From the NCBI GenBank assembly GCA_017461045.1, contig JAFTZJ010000048.1, forward strand, positions 62,001 through 126,000: a stretch of 64,000 nt of DNA, in the 5' to 3' direction. Made by a program: the position numbers and the translations under genes. Source of the DNA: Lachnospiraceae bacterium. GTDB lineage: Bacteria > Bacillota > Clostridia > Lachnospirales > Lachnospiraceae. The notes below the pieces were generated by a model. The model was not told the origin of the DNA. It saw nothing but the letters and a program-made list of their open reading frames with translations, and did not search any database. Of this stretch, positions 36,634 through 45,518 are shown piece by piece (position 1 is the first letter of the stretch; every line of letters begins with the position of its first letter).

Positions 36634-36739
36634 TTGATATTAGGGAGTAGTTCGCATTCCGAACGGAGTGTTGTGCTTTTCGTCATCACGTTATTTATAA
36701 CCGGACAGCACATTGAGACAGGAACGAGACTTTTATCAC
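36634..36739 (+). ncRNA. Probable yybP-ykoY manganese riboswitch
   Basis: The stretch has the conserved parts in order: GGGAGTAG (36643-36650), a hairpin, CGTCATCACG (36681-36690), ACCGGACAGCA (36700-36710) and GAACGAGACTTTT closing the basal stem. The 5' TGATATTAG can pair with CTTTTATCA at 36730-36738. That closing segment also forms the 5' arm of the terminator, so ligand binding would free the polymerase. This is the yybP-ykoY layout as I know it (Mn2+ sensing), and a P-type cation ATPase lies downstream, a usual target. Called by eye, without a covariance model. Confidence 0.75.
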
Positions 36740-36768
36740 ACTTTTTGTGTGGTAAAGGTCTCTTTTTT
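36726..36768 (+). terminator. Riboswitch expression-platform terminator
   Basis: 16-bp stem (36726-36741 with 36747-36762), two G-T pairs, TTTTT loop, then six T. The 5' arm overlaps the riboswitch basal stem, giving mutually exclusive structures. Confidence 0.9.
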
Positions 36769-36842
36769 ATTTGAAAAATGACACTGAACTAAGGTAGGGG
36801 ACAATGCCCCGTTAGGAGAATAAGATTAGGAGGTAAAAGAAA

Positions 36843-37271
36843 ATGATTACAGCAAGTATACGAAGAATAACCATTTTTATAATGCTGGCGTTGCTGGTTT
36901 TCGGTTCAATTACCTTATCTACTCAATTGGATGTAATACAATCTTTAACGGAAACCACCGGTCGTTCTATCGGTGAAAGTAAAGACTCGAATTATATGCA
37001 GATTACATCAAGTAAACTGGATGTGCGACGGCTTGTAAAAGCGGAAGAACGGATGGCATTTAAGAACCAAATGAGCTTCGTTGCTCCGACTACAACCAAA
37101 ATCAAAAACACTCGTCGACAGATAGATTCTATTTCTTGCATGGCAGTTCTGTCATGCGCAATTGCTTGCTATTTTGAGCACTATCAAAGTGGAGTATGCA
37201 GTATCGGAAAGCAGGACACATCCGGTTATTGCATTATTCAGTATATTCAACTTCAGGATGGTAAAAAATAA
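36843..37271 (+). CDS. Unrecognised 142-residue membrane/secreted protein under the Mn riboswitch
   Basis: Not recognised. A hydrophobic segment at about 8-27 is a signal peptide or anchor. The middle is polar and basic (about 45-92). A cysteine-bearing hydrophobic stretch follows (CMAVLSCAIACYF), then two further cysteines and the end IIQYIQLQDGKK. In all there are five cysteines after residue 98. The start is well set by TTAGGAGGT at 36826-36834. It lies between the terminator of the riboswitch and the cation ATPase, so its expression should respond to Mn. A role as metal-sensing partner or small subunit of the ATPase is possible but only inferred. Confidence 0.6.
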   Translation: MITASIRRITIFIMLALLVFGSITLSTQLDVIQSLTETTGRSIGESKDSNYMQITSSKLDVRRLVKAEERMAFKNQMSFVAPTTTKIKNTRRQIDSISCMAVLSCAIACYFEHYQSGVCSIGKQDTSGYCIIQYIQLQDGKK

Positions 37272-37328
37272 TACCATTCTTCTTAACGTATTTCCAAGAA
37301 AAAATTGAATTGAATAGGAGGCTATCTT

Positions 37329-39992
37329 ATGGAAGCATTTTGGAAATGTTCGGTTCAGGAAATCGAACAAAAATTTAATGTTACCAAAGAAGGATTGAGC
37401 CAGGAACAGGTAGTTGAAATCCGGGAGAAATGCGGCGAAAACGTACTGTCAGAGAAAAAGCAGAAGAGCATAATTGCGGTATTCTTCGGACAATTTTGCG
37501 ATTTGTTGATTGTCATTTTGCTGATTGCAGCAGGAATTTCTATGTTCTCAGGCAATTTGGAAAGCACCATTGTAATTGTGTTGGTATTAATTATGAATGC
37601 GGTGTTAGGAACGGTTCAGCATGTGAAGGCACAACGTTCTTTGGAGAGTTTGAAGCAATTATCGTCACCTATGGCAAAGGTTTTGCGTGATGGTATGGTA
37701 CAGGAGGTTCCTTCCAGGGATATTGTACCGGGAGACGTGGTAATGCTGGAAGCGGGAGATTTGATTGTAGCAGACGGAAGAATTCTGCACAATTATTCTC
37801 TGCAGGTAAATGAAAGTGCTTTGACCGGCGAATCAACCAATGTAGATAAAACAGATGAAACCTTGACAGGTGATATTCCTTTAGGAGATCGAACCAATAT
37901 GGTATATTCCGGTAGTTTGGTAACTTATGGCCGGGCAGAGGTTGTAATTACGGCAACCGGTATGGATACCGAATTAGGTAAAATTGCAGGAATGATGAAT
38001 GACATTCAGGAGCGAAAGACTCCGTTACAGGTAAGTCTGGACCAGTTTAGTAAACGACTTGCCATATTAATTATGATTGTTTGTGTGATTGTATTTGGTC
38101 TGTGTATCTATCGCAAGATGCCGTTGTTAGATTCTATGATGTTTGCAGTTGCCTTGGCAGTTGCTGCTATTCCGGAAGCGTTGAGTTCCATTGTTACCAT
38201 TGTGCAGGCCATGGGAACACAGAAAATGGCAAAGGAACAGGCAATTATCAAAGAATTAAAGGCAGTAGAAAGCCTTGGATGTGTGTCTGTCATATGTTCG
38301 GATAAGACCGGAACCTTGACTCAGAATAAAATGACAGTAAAAAAAGTCTATATTAATCGAAATGAATTGGAACCGACAGAATTGAAGATTAGCGACCAGA
38401 CGCATCGGTATTTGTTATACAATGCCATTTTAACCAATGATTCCAGTTTGGTAGACGGTAAGGGAATCGGTGACCCAACGGAATACGCTTTGTTAGAAAT
38501 GCTCCGTCAGATACCGGTTCTGGAAAATGGTTTATTAAAGGAATGTGGTCTCCATGAGAATATGCTGCGTCATTCTATGAAACGATTGGAAGAGTTACCA
38601 TTTGATTCGACCAGAAAACTGATGAGTACAAAATATTGCTTACATGGTGTTTCAACGATTTTAACTAAGGGTGCCGTGGATGTGCTGTTGGATCGGTGTG
38701 ACCGGATTCGTACTTCCGATGGAATCCTACCAATGAGTCAGGAGGAACGGGAAGCAATACAGGAACAGAATCAGCGGTTTTCTGAGCAGGGCTTGCGTGT
38801 GCTTGCATTTGGTTATCGGGAAACAGAAGAAGCATTAACTATGGAAACAGAAACCGGATTTACATTTATTGGTTTAATCGCCATGGTTGATCCGCCTCGT
38901 CCGGAAGCCGTTGCTGCAGTGCGGGATGCAAAACACGCAGGTATTCGTACCGTAATGATTACCGGTGACCACAAAATTACGGCAACTGCGATTGCAAAGG
39001 AAATCGGTATTTTCAGTGAAGGTGATATGGCAGTAACCGGAATGGAATTAGACGCTATGTCGGATCAGGAACTGGATGAAGTAATACAGCGGATTACCGT
39101 ATATGCGAGAGTATCGCCGGAAAACAAGATTCGTATCGTAGAGGCATGGCAGCGTAAAGGTAAGATTGTGTCTATGACAGGAGATGATGTAAATGATGCA
39201 CCGGCTCTTAAGCGGGCAGATATCGGAGTTGCCATGGGAATTACCGGAACAGAAGTGTCAAAGGATGCTTCCGCTATGATTCTGGCAGATGATAATTTTG
39301 CGACTATAATCAAAGCAGTTTTGAATGGTAGAAATGTATATCGGAATATTAAGAATGCCATTCTCTTTTTGCTATCCGGAAATATGGCAGGAATTTTATC
39401 GGTGCTTTATACGTCCATTATGGCATTGCCGGTTCCGTTTGCTCCGGTGCACTTACTATTTATTAACCTATTAACAGATTCCTTGCCTGCTATTGCAATC
39501 GGTATGGAGCCAACGGATAAGACCTTACTGGATGAGAAACCGAGAGACCCGAAGGTAGGAATTTTGAACCGGAGCTTCTTCCTGCAAATGTTTGGTCAGG
39601 GTGTATTAATTGCAGTTGTAGTTATGGTAGCCTATTATCTTGGATTGCAGACCAGTGCGGCGGCAGCATCCACCTTTGCATTTGCAACCTTAACCTTGGC
39701 TCGGTTATTCCATGGTTTCAACTGTCGTAGTAAGTTATCCATGTTTAAGGCCGGATGGGGCTCAAATCCGTATAGTTTGTTGGCATTTGGTGCCGGCGTT
39801 TGCTTGTTGGTATTGGTACTGTTGGTACCGCCATTACAGAACTTGTTTAGTGTAGTACCACTGAGTGGTAAGGATTTTGTGGAGATTGTAGGACTTGCAA
39901 TGTTACCGACCATTTTGATTCAGATTTATAAATGGATTCGAGATTTGGTAGAAGAGCGAAGACAATATGAGGCAAAAGAAAGTAAAGAGTAA
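37329..39992 (+). CDS. P2-type cation-transporting ATPase (Ca2+/Mn2+ type)
   Basis: 887 residues, the full P2A/PMCA-like length. N-terminal cation ATPase domain, TGES in ESALTGESTNVDK, membrane motif AAIPEALSSIV (PEAL in place of PEGL), phosphorylation site DKTGT at Asp325, ITGDHKITATAIA and the hinge GDDVNDAPALKRADIG. The C-terminal helices include NLLTDSLPAIAIGME, an ion-site sequence of this class. Export of Ca2+ or Mn2+ is expected; the upstream riboswitch favours Mn2+. It follows the unknown 142-residue gene by 57 bases with SD AATAGGAGG. Confidence 0.92.
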   Translation: MEAFWKCSVQEIEQKFNVTKEGLSQEQVVEIREKCGENVLSEKKQKSIIAVFFGQFCDLLIVILLIAAGISMFSGNLESTIVIVLVLIMNAVLGTVQHVKAQRSLESLKQLSSPMAKVLRDGMVQEVPSRDIVPGDVVMLEAGDLIVADGRILHNYSLQVNESALTGESTNVDKTDETLTGDIPLGDRTNMVYSGSLVTYGRAEVVITATGMDTELGKIAGMMNDIQERKTPLQVSLDQFSKRLAILIMIVCVIVFGLCIYRKMPLLDSMMFAVALAVAAIPEALSSIVTIVQAMGTQKMAKEQAIIKELKAVESLGCVSVICSDKTGTLTQNKMTVKKVYINRNELEPTELKISDQTHRYLLYNAILTNDSSLVDGKGIGDPTEYALLEMLRQIPVLENGLLKECGLHENMLRHSMKRLEELPFDSTRKLMSTKYCLHGVSTILTKGAVDVLLDRCDRIRTSDGILPMSQEEREAIQEQNQRFSEQGLRVLAFGYRETEEALTMETETGFTFIGLIAMVDPPRPEAVAAVRDAKHAGIRTVMITGDHKITATAIAKEIGIFSEGDMAVTGMELDAMSDQELDEVIQRITVYARVSPENKIRIVEAWQRKGKIVSMTGDDVNDAPALKRADIGVAMGITGTEVSKDASAMILADDNFATIIKAVLNGRNVYRNIKNAILFLLSGNMAGILSVLYTSIMALPVPFAPVHLLFINLLTDSLPAIAIGMEPTDKTLLDEKPRDPKVGILNRSFFLQMFGQGVLIAVVVMVAYYLGLQTSAAAASTFAFATLTLARLFHGFNCRSKLSMFKAGWGSNPYSLLAFGAGVCLLVLVLLVPPLQNLFSVVPLSGKDFVEIVGLAMLPTILIQIYKWIRDLVEERRQYEAKESKE

Positions 39993-40013
39993 GCGTGCAA
40001 AGGAGAACATAAA

Positions 40014-41072
40014 ATGGAATATGAGGTTTCGTTTGTATATTTCCTGCAACAAATGGGTGAACACCCAATGTTGTTGGTTTCTGTACTGTTAACCTTAGGA
40101 GTAATTTTTGTAAATGGCTGGACAGATGCACCGAATGCAATCGCAACCTGTGTATCTACCCGAAGTATCGGAGTGAATCAGGCGATTATTATGGCAGCAG
40201 CCTGTAACTTTTTAGGTGTGTTGGTTATGACCTTTTTTAATGCAAAGGTTGCTATGACAATTAAGAACATGGTGAACTTCGAGGGTGATAATCAAAAAGC
40301 GTTAATTGCCTTATGTGCAGCAATGGCGGCCATTGTAATCTGGGCAATAGGGGCATGGTTTTTCGGAATACCAACCAGTGAAAGTCATGCGTTAATTGCC
40401 GGTTTGACCGGTGCGGCTATTGCGTTACAAGGCGGTTTGAATGGTGTAAATGGAGCTGAATGGATAAAAGTTGTCTACGGACTGGTGTTATCCACTATTG
40501 GCGGCTTTGGACTTGGATTTTTGATTTGTAAGCTATTGTCCCTTTTATTTTACAACAGCAATCGGGAGAAGTTGAATCGATTTTTCCAAGGAGGACAGAT
40601 TGTAGGTGGTGCTGCTATGGCATTTGTACATGGAGCACAGGATGGACAGAAGTTTATGGGTGTATTACTGCTTGGGTTGTTCCTTGTTACAGGACAGGGT
40701 AATACCGATGGTGCAGTGGTGCCAATTTGGATGATGATTCTTTGCTCTGTAGTAATGGGTGTGGGAACATCTATTGGAGGAAAGAAAATTATCAAATCCG
40801 TTGGTATGGATATGGTAAAACTGGAAAAGTATCAGGGATTTTCAGCAGATATTGCGGCGTCAATTAGCATTTTGGCATCTACACTGTTTGGAATTCCGGT
40901 TAGTACCACTCATGTGAAGACAACGGCCATTATGGGCGTTGGAGCAGTGAAGCGGAAATCAGCTATTAACTATAGTGTCGTAAAGGAAATGATATTGGCT
41001 TGGGTGCTGACATTTCCGGGATGTGGGCTGATTGGATTCGGAATGGCAAAGCTGTTCTTGTTATTAATGTAG
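40014..41072 (+). CDS. pit: PiT-family inorganic phosphate transporter
   Basis: 352-residue membrane protein with two PD001131-like repeats: GWTDAPNAIATCVSTRS near the N-terminus and FVHGAQDGQKFMG in the second half, typical for PiT permeases (cation/phosphate symport). ESHALIAGLTGAAIA and STTHVKTTAIMGVGAV are further family motifs. It is 21 bases after the ATPase and is followed by a PhoU-like DUF47 gene, the usual partner. SD AAAGGAG precedes the ATG. Low-affinity phosphate or metal-phosphate uptake is expected. Confidence 0.93.
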   Translation: MEYEVSFVYFLQQMGEHPMLLVSVLLTLGVIFVNGWTDAPNAIATCVSTRSIGVNQAIIMAAACNFLGVLVMTFFNAKVAMTIKNMVNFEGDNQKALIALCAAMAAIVIWAIGAWFFGIPTSESHALIAGLTGAAIALQGGLNGVNGAEWIKVVYGLVLSTIGGFGLGFLICKLLSLLFYNSNREKLNRFFQGGQIVGGAAMAFVHGAQDGQKFMGVLLLGLFLVTGQGNTDGAVVPIWMMILCSVVMGVGTSIGGKKIIKSVGMDMVKLEKYQGFSADIAASISILASTLFGIPVSTTHVKTTAIMGVGAVKRKSAINYSVVKEMILAWVLTFPGCGLIGFGMAKLFLLLM

Positions 41073-41102
41073 AATAAAAGATTAACGGAAAGGAACATAA
41101 AT

Positions 41103-41723
41103 ATGAAAAAGAAGAAGGATGAATTTTATTATAAGAATCTTAACACATGTGTAGAGTATTCGTACGAGGCAGCCGGTTTGTTGCAGGATACGGTAAAGCA
41201 GTATGCAAAAGAGAGTTTGCAAGAGCGAATTGCACAAATGCATGAGATAGAACAACAGGCAGATTTTAAGAAACATAAAATGATGTCGGTGGTTAGTCAG
41301 GCATTTATTACACCGATTGAACGGGAAGATTTGGTTGCACTCAGTAATTATTTGGATGATATTACAGATGCCGTAGAAGATGTGTTGTTGCAGATTTATA
41401 TGTGTAACATTGATGAAATGCGGGAAGATATACTGCCGATGATTAAGCTTCTAAAGAAATGTATTCAGGCATTAGGAGATGTGATTGGAGAATTGAAGAA
41501 TTTCAAGCATTCTAAGAAATTGGCAGAATATATCATTAAGGTTAATGATTTAGAAGAACAGGGAGATAAGCTTTACATGGAAGCAATGCATCGATTACAT
41601 CAGGAATCAGATATCCGTACCATCATGATTTGGAGAAATATTTATGAATGCGTTGAAGTTTGCATGGATACCTGTGAGCATGCCGCAGATATTGTGGAAA
41701 CTGTTCGTATGAAGAATGTATAA
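41103..41723 (+). CDS. DUF47 PhoU-like regulator of PiT transport
   Basis: 206-residue all-helical protein of the DUF47 family (formerly PhoU-like, Pit accessory). Motifs include HEIEQQADFKKHKMM, PIEREDLVALSNYLDDITDAVED and EEQGDKLYMEAMHRL; acidic E/D-xxx-D clusters bind metals. These proteins are nearly always beside pit genes and probably modulate the transporter at the membrane. The ATG follows the pit stop by 30 bases with GGAAAGGAAC as SD. Confidence 0.92.
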   Translation: MKKKKDEFYYKNLNTCVEYSYEAAGLLQDTVKQYAKESLQERIAQMHEIEQQADFKKHKMMSVVSQAFITPIEREDLVALSNYLDDITDAVEDVLLQIYMCNIDEMREDILPMIKLLKKCIQALGDVIGELKNFKHSKKLAEYIIKVNDLEEQGDKLYMEAMHRLHQESDIRTIMIWRNIYECVEVCMDTCEHAADIVETVRMKNV

Positions 41724-41831
41724 GTCTTATTGGATTGAACGAATATATAAATCGGGTCTTACTAGACTAAAAGAATGTATTTGAAGAACATCGAATAAAT
41801 TGAAATAATAGATTCGTAAGGATTTGGAAGC

Positions 41832-42632
41832 ATGAAGAATTGGAAACAGTTATTGAAAGCAGTATGGATTGGTGCCACCATGACGATACCGGGAGTCTCC
41901 GGTGGCACGATGGCGGTAGTAACAGGCATCTATGAAGATTTGATTCATGCCGTAAACGGAGTTCGAAAGGAAGCGAAAAAGCATATAGGATTCTTGCTGC
42001 GGTTCCTCTTAGGGGCCGGTTGCGGATTTCTGTTGTTGGCACGCTTGGTAACATGGTTATTGGAACAACCCCAAATGGGAGAGATAACAAGATTTTTCTT
42101 TTGCGGAATCGTATTAGGAGGAATTCCTTTGCTGGTAAAGAAAGCAGAACTTTCTAAGGTATCGGTTTCCCATGTGTTATGTTTACTCTTGGGGGCAGGA
42201 ATTGTATTAGGTTTAGGTCAGATGCCACAAGGGCTTTTTTCGTCCGGAACCGGAATTGTATTCCTGTTATTACAGCTGGTTGGAGGATTCTTGATTGCGG
42301 TGGCGTTGGTGCTGCCGGGAATTAGTGTCAGTCACATGCTATATATTCTGGGACTTTATGAGATGGTGTTACAACGAATTTACGCCTTTCGATTCTGGGA
42401 ATTGATTCCTTTGGCAATTGGAGGAATATTGGGAACATTTCAGACGGCTGATGCATTAGAACGCTTGTTGGAGCGTTTCCCGTCCCAAGTGTATATGGCC
42501 ATAGTAGGATTTGTGGCAGGTTCTATTGTAACGCTGATACCTACAGGTGGATTTGCACAACCGGTCTGGGATGGTGTCCTTGGTGTGCTTGGATTTGTTG
42601 GCATGTACCTGTTGTCAAAGAAAGGGTTATAA
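41832..42632 (+). CDS. DUF368 membrane protein, putative undecaprenyl phosphate translocase
   Basis: 266 residues, about eight helices. The opening MTIPGVSGGTMAVVTGIYEDLI and the second LPGISVSHMLYILGLYE form the two PG(V/I)S repeats of DUF368. DUF368 proteins (PopT-type) have been reported to recycle the C55-P carrier across the membrane in Gram-positive bacteria. SD AAGGAT precedes the ATG. It lies 108 bases after the DUF47 gene and 46 bases before a metallo-hydrolase gene; no functional tie to phosphate import is established. Confidence 0.87.
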   Translation: MKNWKQLLKAVWIGATMTIPGVSGGTMAVVTGIYEDLIHAVNGVRKEAKKHIGFLLRFLLGAGCGFLLLARLVTWLLEQPQMGEITRFFFCGIVLGGIPLLVKKAELSKVSVSHVLCLLLGAGIVLGLGQMPQGLFSSGTGIVFLLLQLVGGFLIAVALVLPGISVSHMLYILGLYEMVLQRIYAFRFWELIPLAIGGILGTFQTADALERLLERFPSQVYMAIVGFVAGSIVTLIPTGGFAQPVWDGVLGVLGFVGMYLLSKKGL

Positions 42633-42678
42633 TGATACACTAATGTATGGTTTATTACACTTGGAAAGCGGTGAAATC

Positions 42679-43392
42679 ATGCAAGTAACGTACTTATATC
42701 ACAGTGGATATTTTGTGGAAACGGAAACAGCTTATTTACTGTTTGATTATTATAAAGGAACCATACCGGAAATGGTGGAAGAAAAGCCATTGGTTGTCTT
42801 TGTCAGCCACAGTCATGTGGACCACTATAATCGGGAAATCTATCATTTGTTAGAAATACATCCGGATACCAGATATATATTGGCAAAGGATATTCCTACG
42901 AAGAAATTAATTGCAGAGTGGAAGGAACAAGGGATAGATTTGGAACCGCATATTACAAGTATACGGAAGAATACTACGGAATCATTGGAATTGTCCAATG
43001 GAAAGCGGATTTGTATTACAACCTTAAAGTCTACAGATGCCGGTGTTGCATATTTGGTAGATTATGAGAATCAGACCATTTATCATGCCGGTGATTTGAA
43101 TCTCTGGTACTGGGAAGGAGAAAGTAAGCAATACAATGACAATATGACCAAAGGATATTTGCGGGAAATGGAGAAGCTACGGAACAAGCATATCGATGTG
43201 GCATTCGTACCACTGGATCCGCGGTTGGAATTACATGCCTTTGATGGAATGAAAATTTTCATGGAGTATACGGATTGCCAGCAGGTGTATCCGATGCATA
43301 TGTGGGAAGATTATCGGATTATTCAGGAGTTTGTGGCGTGCAATGAAAAATACAGAAAAAGAATAGTTGATATTGTAAGTAAATATACATAG
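42679..43392 (+). CDS. Metallo-beta-lactamase-fold hydrolase (UlaG-like)
   Basis: 237 residues from ATG 42679; a second in-frame ATG at 42643 and an even longer frame lie upstream, but the family start MQVTYLYHSGYFVET fits here. The metal motif SHSHVDH and later YHAGDLNLWYW and VAFVPLDPRLELHAFDG are MBL-fold features, and HMWED near the end adds the last histidine. Substrate unknown; UlaG-like members hydrolyse lactones or phosphodiesters. A terminator directly follows. Confidence 0.85.
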   Translation: MQVTYLYHSGYFVETETAYLLFDYYKGTIPEMVEEKPLVVFVSHSHVDHYNREIYHLLEIHPDTRYILAKDIPTKKLIAEWKEQGIDLEPHITSIRKNTTESLELSNGKRICITTLKSTDAGVAYLVDYENQTIYHAGDLNLWYWEGESKQYNDNMTKGYLREMEKLRNKHIDVAFVPLDPRLELHAFDGMKIFMEYTDCQQVYPMHMWEDYRIIQEFVACNEKYRKRIVDIVSKYT

Positions 43393-43435
43393 AAAAACCA
43401 CCCATGTATACTTGGCAGGTGCAGGGTGGTTTTCT
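43392..43435 (+). terminator. Intrinsic terminator after the MBL-fold gene
   Basis: AGAAAAACCACCC paired with GGGTGGTTTTCT (43424-43435), one bulged A, 20-base loop. The tract is short (TTTTCT) but the stem is strong. Confidence 0.72.
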
Positions 43436-43519
43436 GCGTAAAAGCAAAAGGTAATCTTCCCTTGTTCCTGTATTTCGTGTATAATATTACTGTTGAGCAT
43501 TTAGAAAGTAGGAAAAACG

Positions 43520-45517
43520 TTGAAGAACTTATACATAGCAGAAAAACCGAGTGTAGCTAGAGAATTTGCAAAAGCACTACAAGTGAAAAATGGAAATCAT
43601 GATGGATATATTGAGGACGAAAATAGCATTGTAACCTGGTGCGTGGGTCATTTGGTGACAATGAGTTATCCGGAGGCATATGATGCAGCATTGGCGAAGT
43701 GGAGTATGGAAACTGTTCCCTTTGTTCCGGATACATTTCGTTATGAAGTAATTGGAAGTGCCGCAAAGCAGTTTCAGATTGTGAAGGGCTTGCTGAGTCG
43801 GGAGGATGTAGGCTGTATTTATGTCTGTACGGACTCCGGACGAGAAGGGGAATACATTTATCGTTTGGTTGACCAGATGGCACAGGTGGACCCGAAGAAA
43901 GAAAAGCGCCGCGTGTGGATTGATTCCCAGACAGAAGAAGAGATTCTGCGAGGAGTTCGGGAAGCAAAGCCGTTAGCGGAATATGATAATTTGTGTGCGG
44001 CAGCTTATTCTAGGGCAAAAGAAGATTATTTGATGGGTATTAATTTCTCCAGAGTATTGACGTTAAAATACGGTTATGCAGTGAGAAATTATTTGAATGA
44101 GAATCGTTCCGGTGCAATTTCTGTTGGTCGTGTTATGACCTGCGTATTAGGAATGGTAGTACAGCGGGAACGAAGTATCCGTGAATTTGTTAAGACGCCA
44201 TTTTATCGGATTATGGCAACCATTGGTGCCGGGGAAGACAGCTTTGAAGCAGAGTGGCGTGCGGTAGAAGGTAGTCAGTATTTTGAATCGCCGAAGTTGT
44301 ATAAGGAAAATGGATTCTTAAAACGGGAAGATGCAGAAGCTTTGATTGCACAAATGCAGGAGCCAAAGCCTTGGACCATGCAGGTAGAGAAGGTAGAGAA
44401 AAAGGTAGAGAAGAAGAATCCGCCGATGCTTTACAATTTGGCGGATTTGCAGAATGATTGTTCTCGACTATTCAAGATTAGTCCGGACGAAACATTGAAG
44501 ATTGTACAGGAATTATACGAGAAGAAATTAGTAACCTACCCGAGAACAGATGCCAGAGTGTTATCAACAGCCGTTAGTAAGGAAATTTATAAGAATATTA
44601 ATGGTTTAAAAGGATATGAAGCATTATCCGGATTTGCAGCGCATATTTTAGAAGATGGGTCATACAAGTCCATTGCCAAGACTAAGTATGTAAATGATAA
44701 GCAGATTACGGACCATTATGCGATTATTCCTACCGGTCAGGGATTAAGTGCACTGAATTCTATGTCGCCTACGGCAAAGGGCGTTTATGATATTATTGCA
44801 AGACGGTTTTTATCAATTTTCTATCCGGCAGCAGAATATCAGAAGGCATCATTGGTGCTGTTGCGCAATGGAGAGCGTTTTTTTGCCAGCTTTAAGGTAC
44901 TGTATAAGCAAGGGTTCCTGGAAGTGGCAGGAAATGCATTTACCAAGAAGAAAAATGAAGACGAGGAAGAAGAGAAGTTCAGTCCGGAACTGATTCGATA
45001 TGTGGCTTCTTTGAAAAAAGGAAGCCAGGTAGAAGCACAAAGCTTCGATATTCGGGAAGGAGAAACGAAACCGCCGAGCCGATATACTTCCGGTACTTTG
45101 GTAATTGCTATGGAAAAGGCCGGTTCTGACATAGAAGATGAAGAACTGCGGGATTATATGAAGGGTAGCGGTATCGGAACCAGTGCTACGCGGGCGGAAA
45201 TCATTAAGAAGTTAATTAACATTGAGTATATGGCGTTGAATAAGAAGACCCAGGTGGTAACGCCTACCTTAAAGGGAGAAATGATTTACGACATCGTCTA
45301 CTATTCCATTAACGCATTATTACAACCGAAACTGACTGCCAGTTGGGAAAAAGGATTGGGTCAGGTAGAGCGTGGTGAGATAACCGAAGAGCATTACATG
45401 AAGATTTTAGAGGATTTTGTAGTCAAGAAAACAGAATTAGTAAAAAGTTTAAATAATCAATATGCCTTTAAGCCATTGTTTGACAAGGTGGCGGTGTATT
45501 ATAAGAAAGGAAAATGA
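43520..45517 (+). CDS. topB: DNA topoisomerase III
   Basis: 665 residues, type IA topoisomerase. It opens KNLYIAEKPSVAREFAKAL (TOPRIM start with catalytic Glu), DSGREGEYIYRLV (DxD-like acidic motif as DSGREGEYI), active-site tyrosine in LVTYPRTDARVLS, and the SRYTSGTLVIAMEKAG segment. The start is TTG at 43520 with AGTAGGA about seven bases before. There is no C-terminal zinc-finger tail, as for compact TopB. It decatenates DNA by single-strand passage. It overlaps nothing but is one base from the next ATG. Confidence 0.93.
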   Translation: MKNLYIAEKPSVAREFAKALQVKNGNHDGYIEDENSIVTWCVGHLVTMSYPEAYDAALAKWSMETVPFVPDTFRYEVIGSAAKQFQIVKGLLSREDVGCIYVCTDSGREGEYIYRLVDQMAQVDPKKEKRRVWIDSQTEEEILRGVREAKPLAEYDNLCAAAYSRAKEDYLMGINFSRVLTLKYGYAVRNYLNENRSGAISVGRVMTCVLGMVVQRERSIREFVKTPFYRIMATIGAGEDSFEAEWRAVEGSQYFESPKLYKENGFLKREDAEALIAQMQEPKPWTMQVEKVEKKVEKKNPPMLYNLADLQNDCSRLFKISPDETLKIVQELYEKKLVTYPRTDARVLSTAVSKEIYKNINGLKGYEALSGFAAHILEDGSYKSIAKTKYVNDKQITDHYAIIPTGQGLSALNSMSPTAKGVYDIIARRFLSIFYPAAEYQKASLVLLRNGERFFASFKVLYKQGFLEVAGNAFTKKKNEDEEEEKFSPELIRYVASLKKGSQVEAQSFDIREGETKPPSRYTSGTLVIAMEKAGSDIEDEELRDYMKGSGIGTSATRAEIIKKLINIEYMALNKKTQVVTPTLKGEMIYDIVYYSINALLQPKLTASWEKGLGQVERGEITEEHYMKILEDFVVKKTELVKSLNNQYAFKPLFDKVAVYYKKGK

Positions 45518-45518
45518 G

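Noticed and set aside
36780..36842. GGGG-ACAAT-GCCCC hairpin upstream of the 142-residue gene as a second riboswitch
   Set aside because: Four-to-five base-pair stem only, no other conserved elements; likely just leader structure.
41724..41831. Possible terminator (GTCTTA/TAGACT elements) between the DUF47 and DUF368 genes
   Set aside because: No continuous stem of useful length and no T-tract, so I did not call it.
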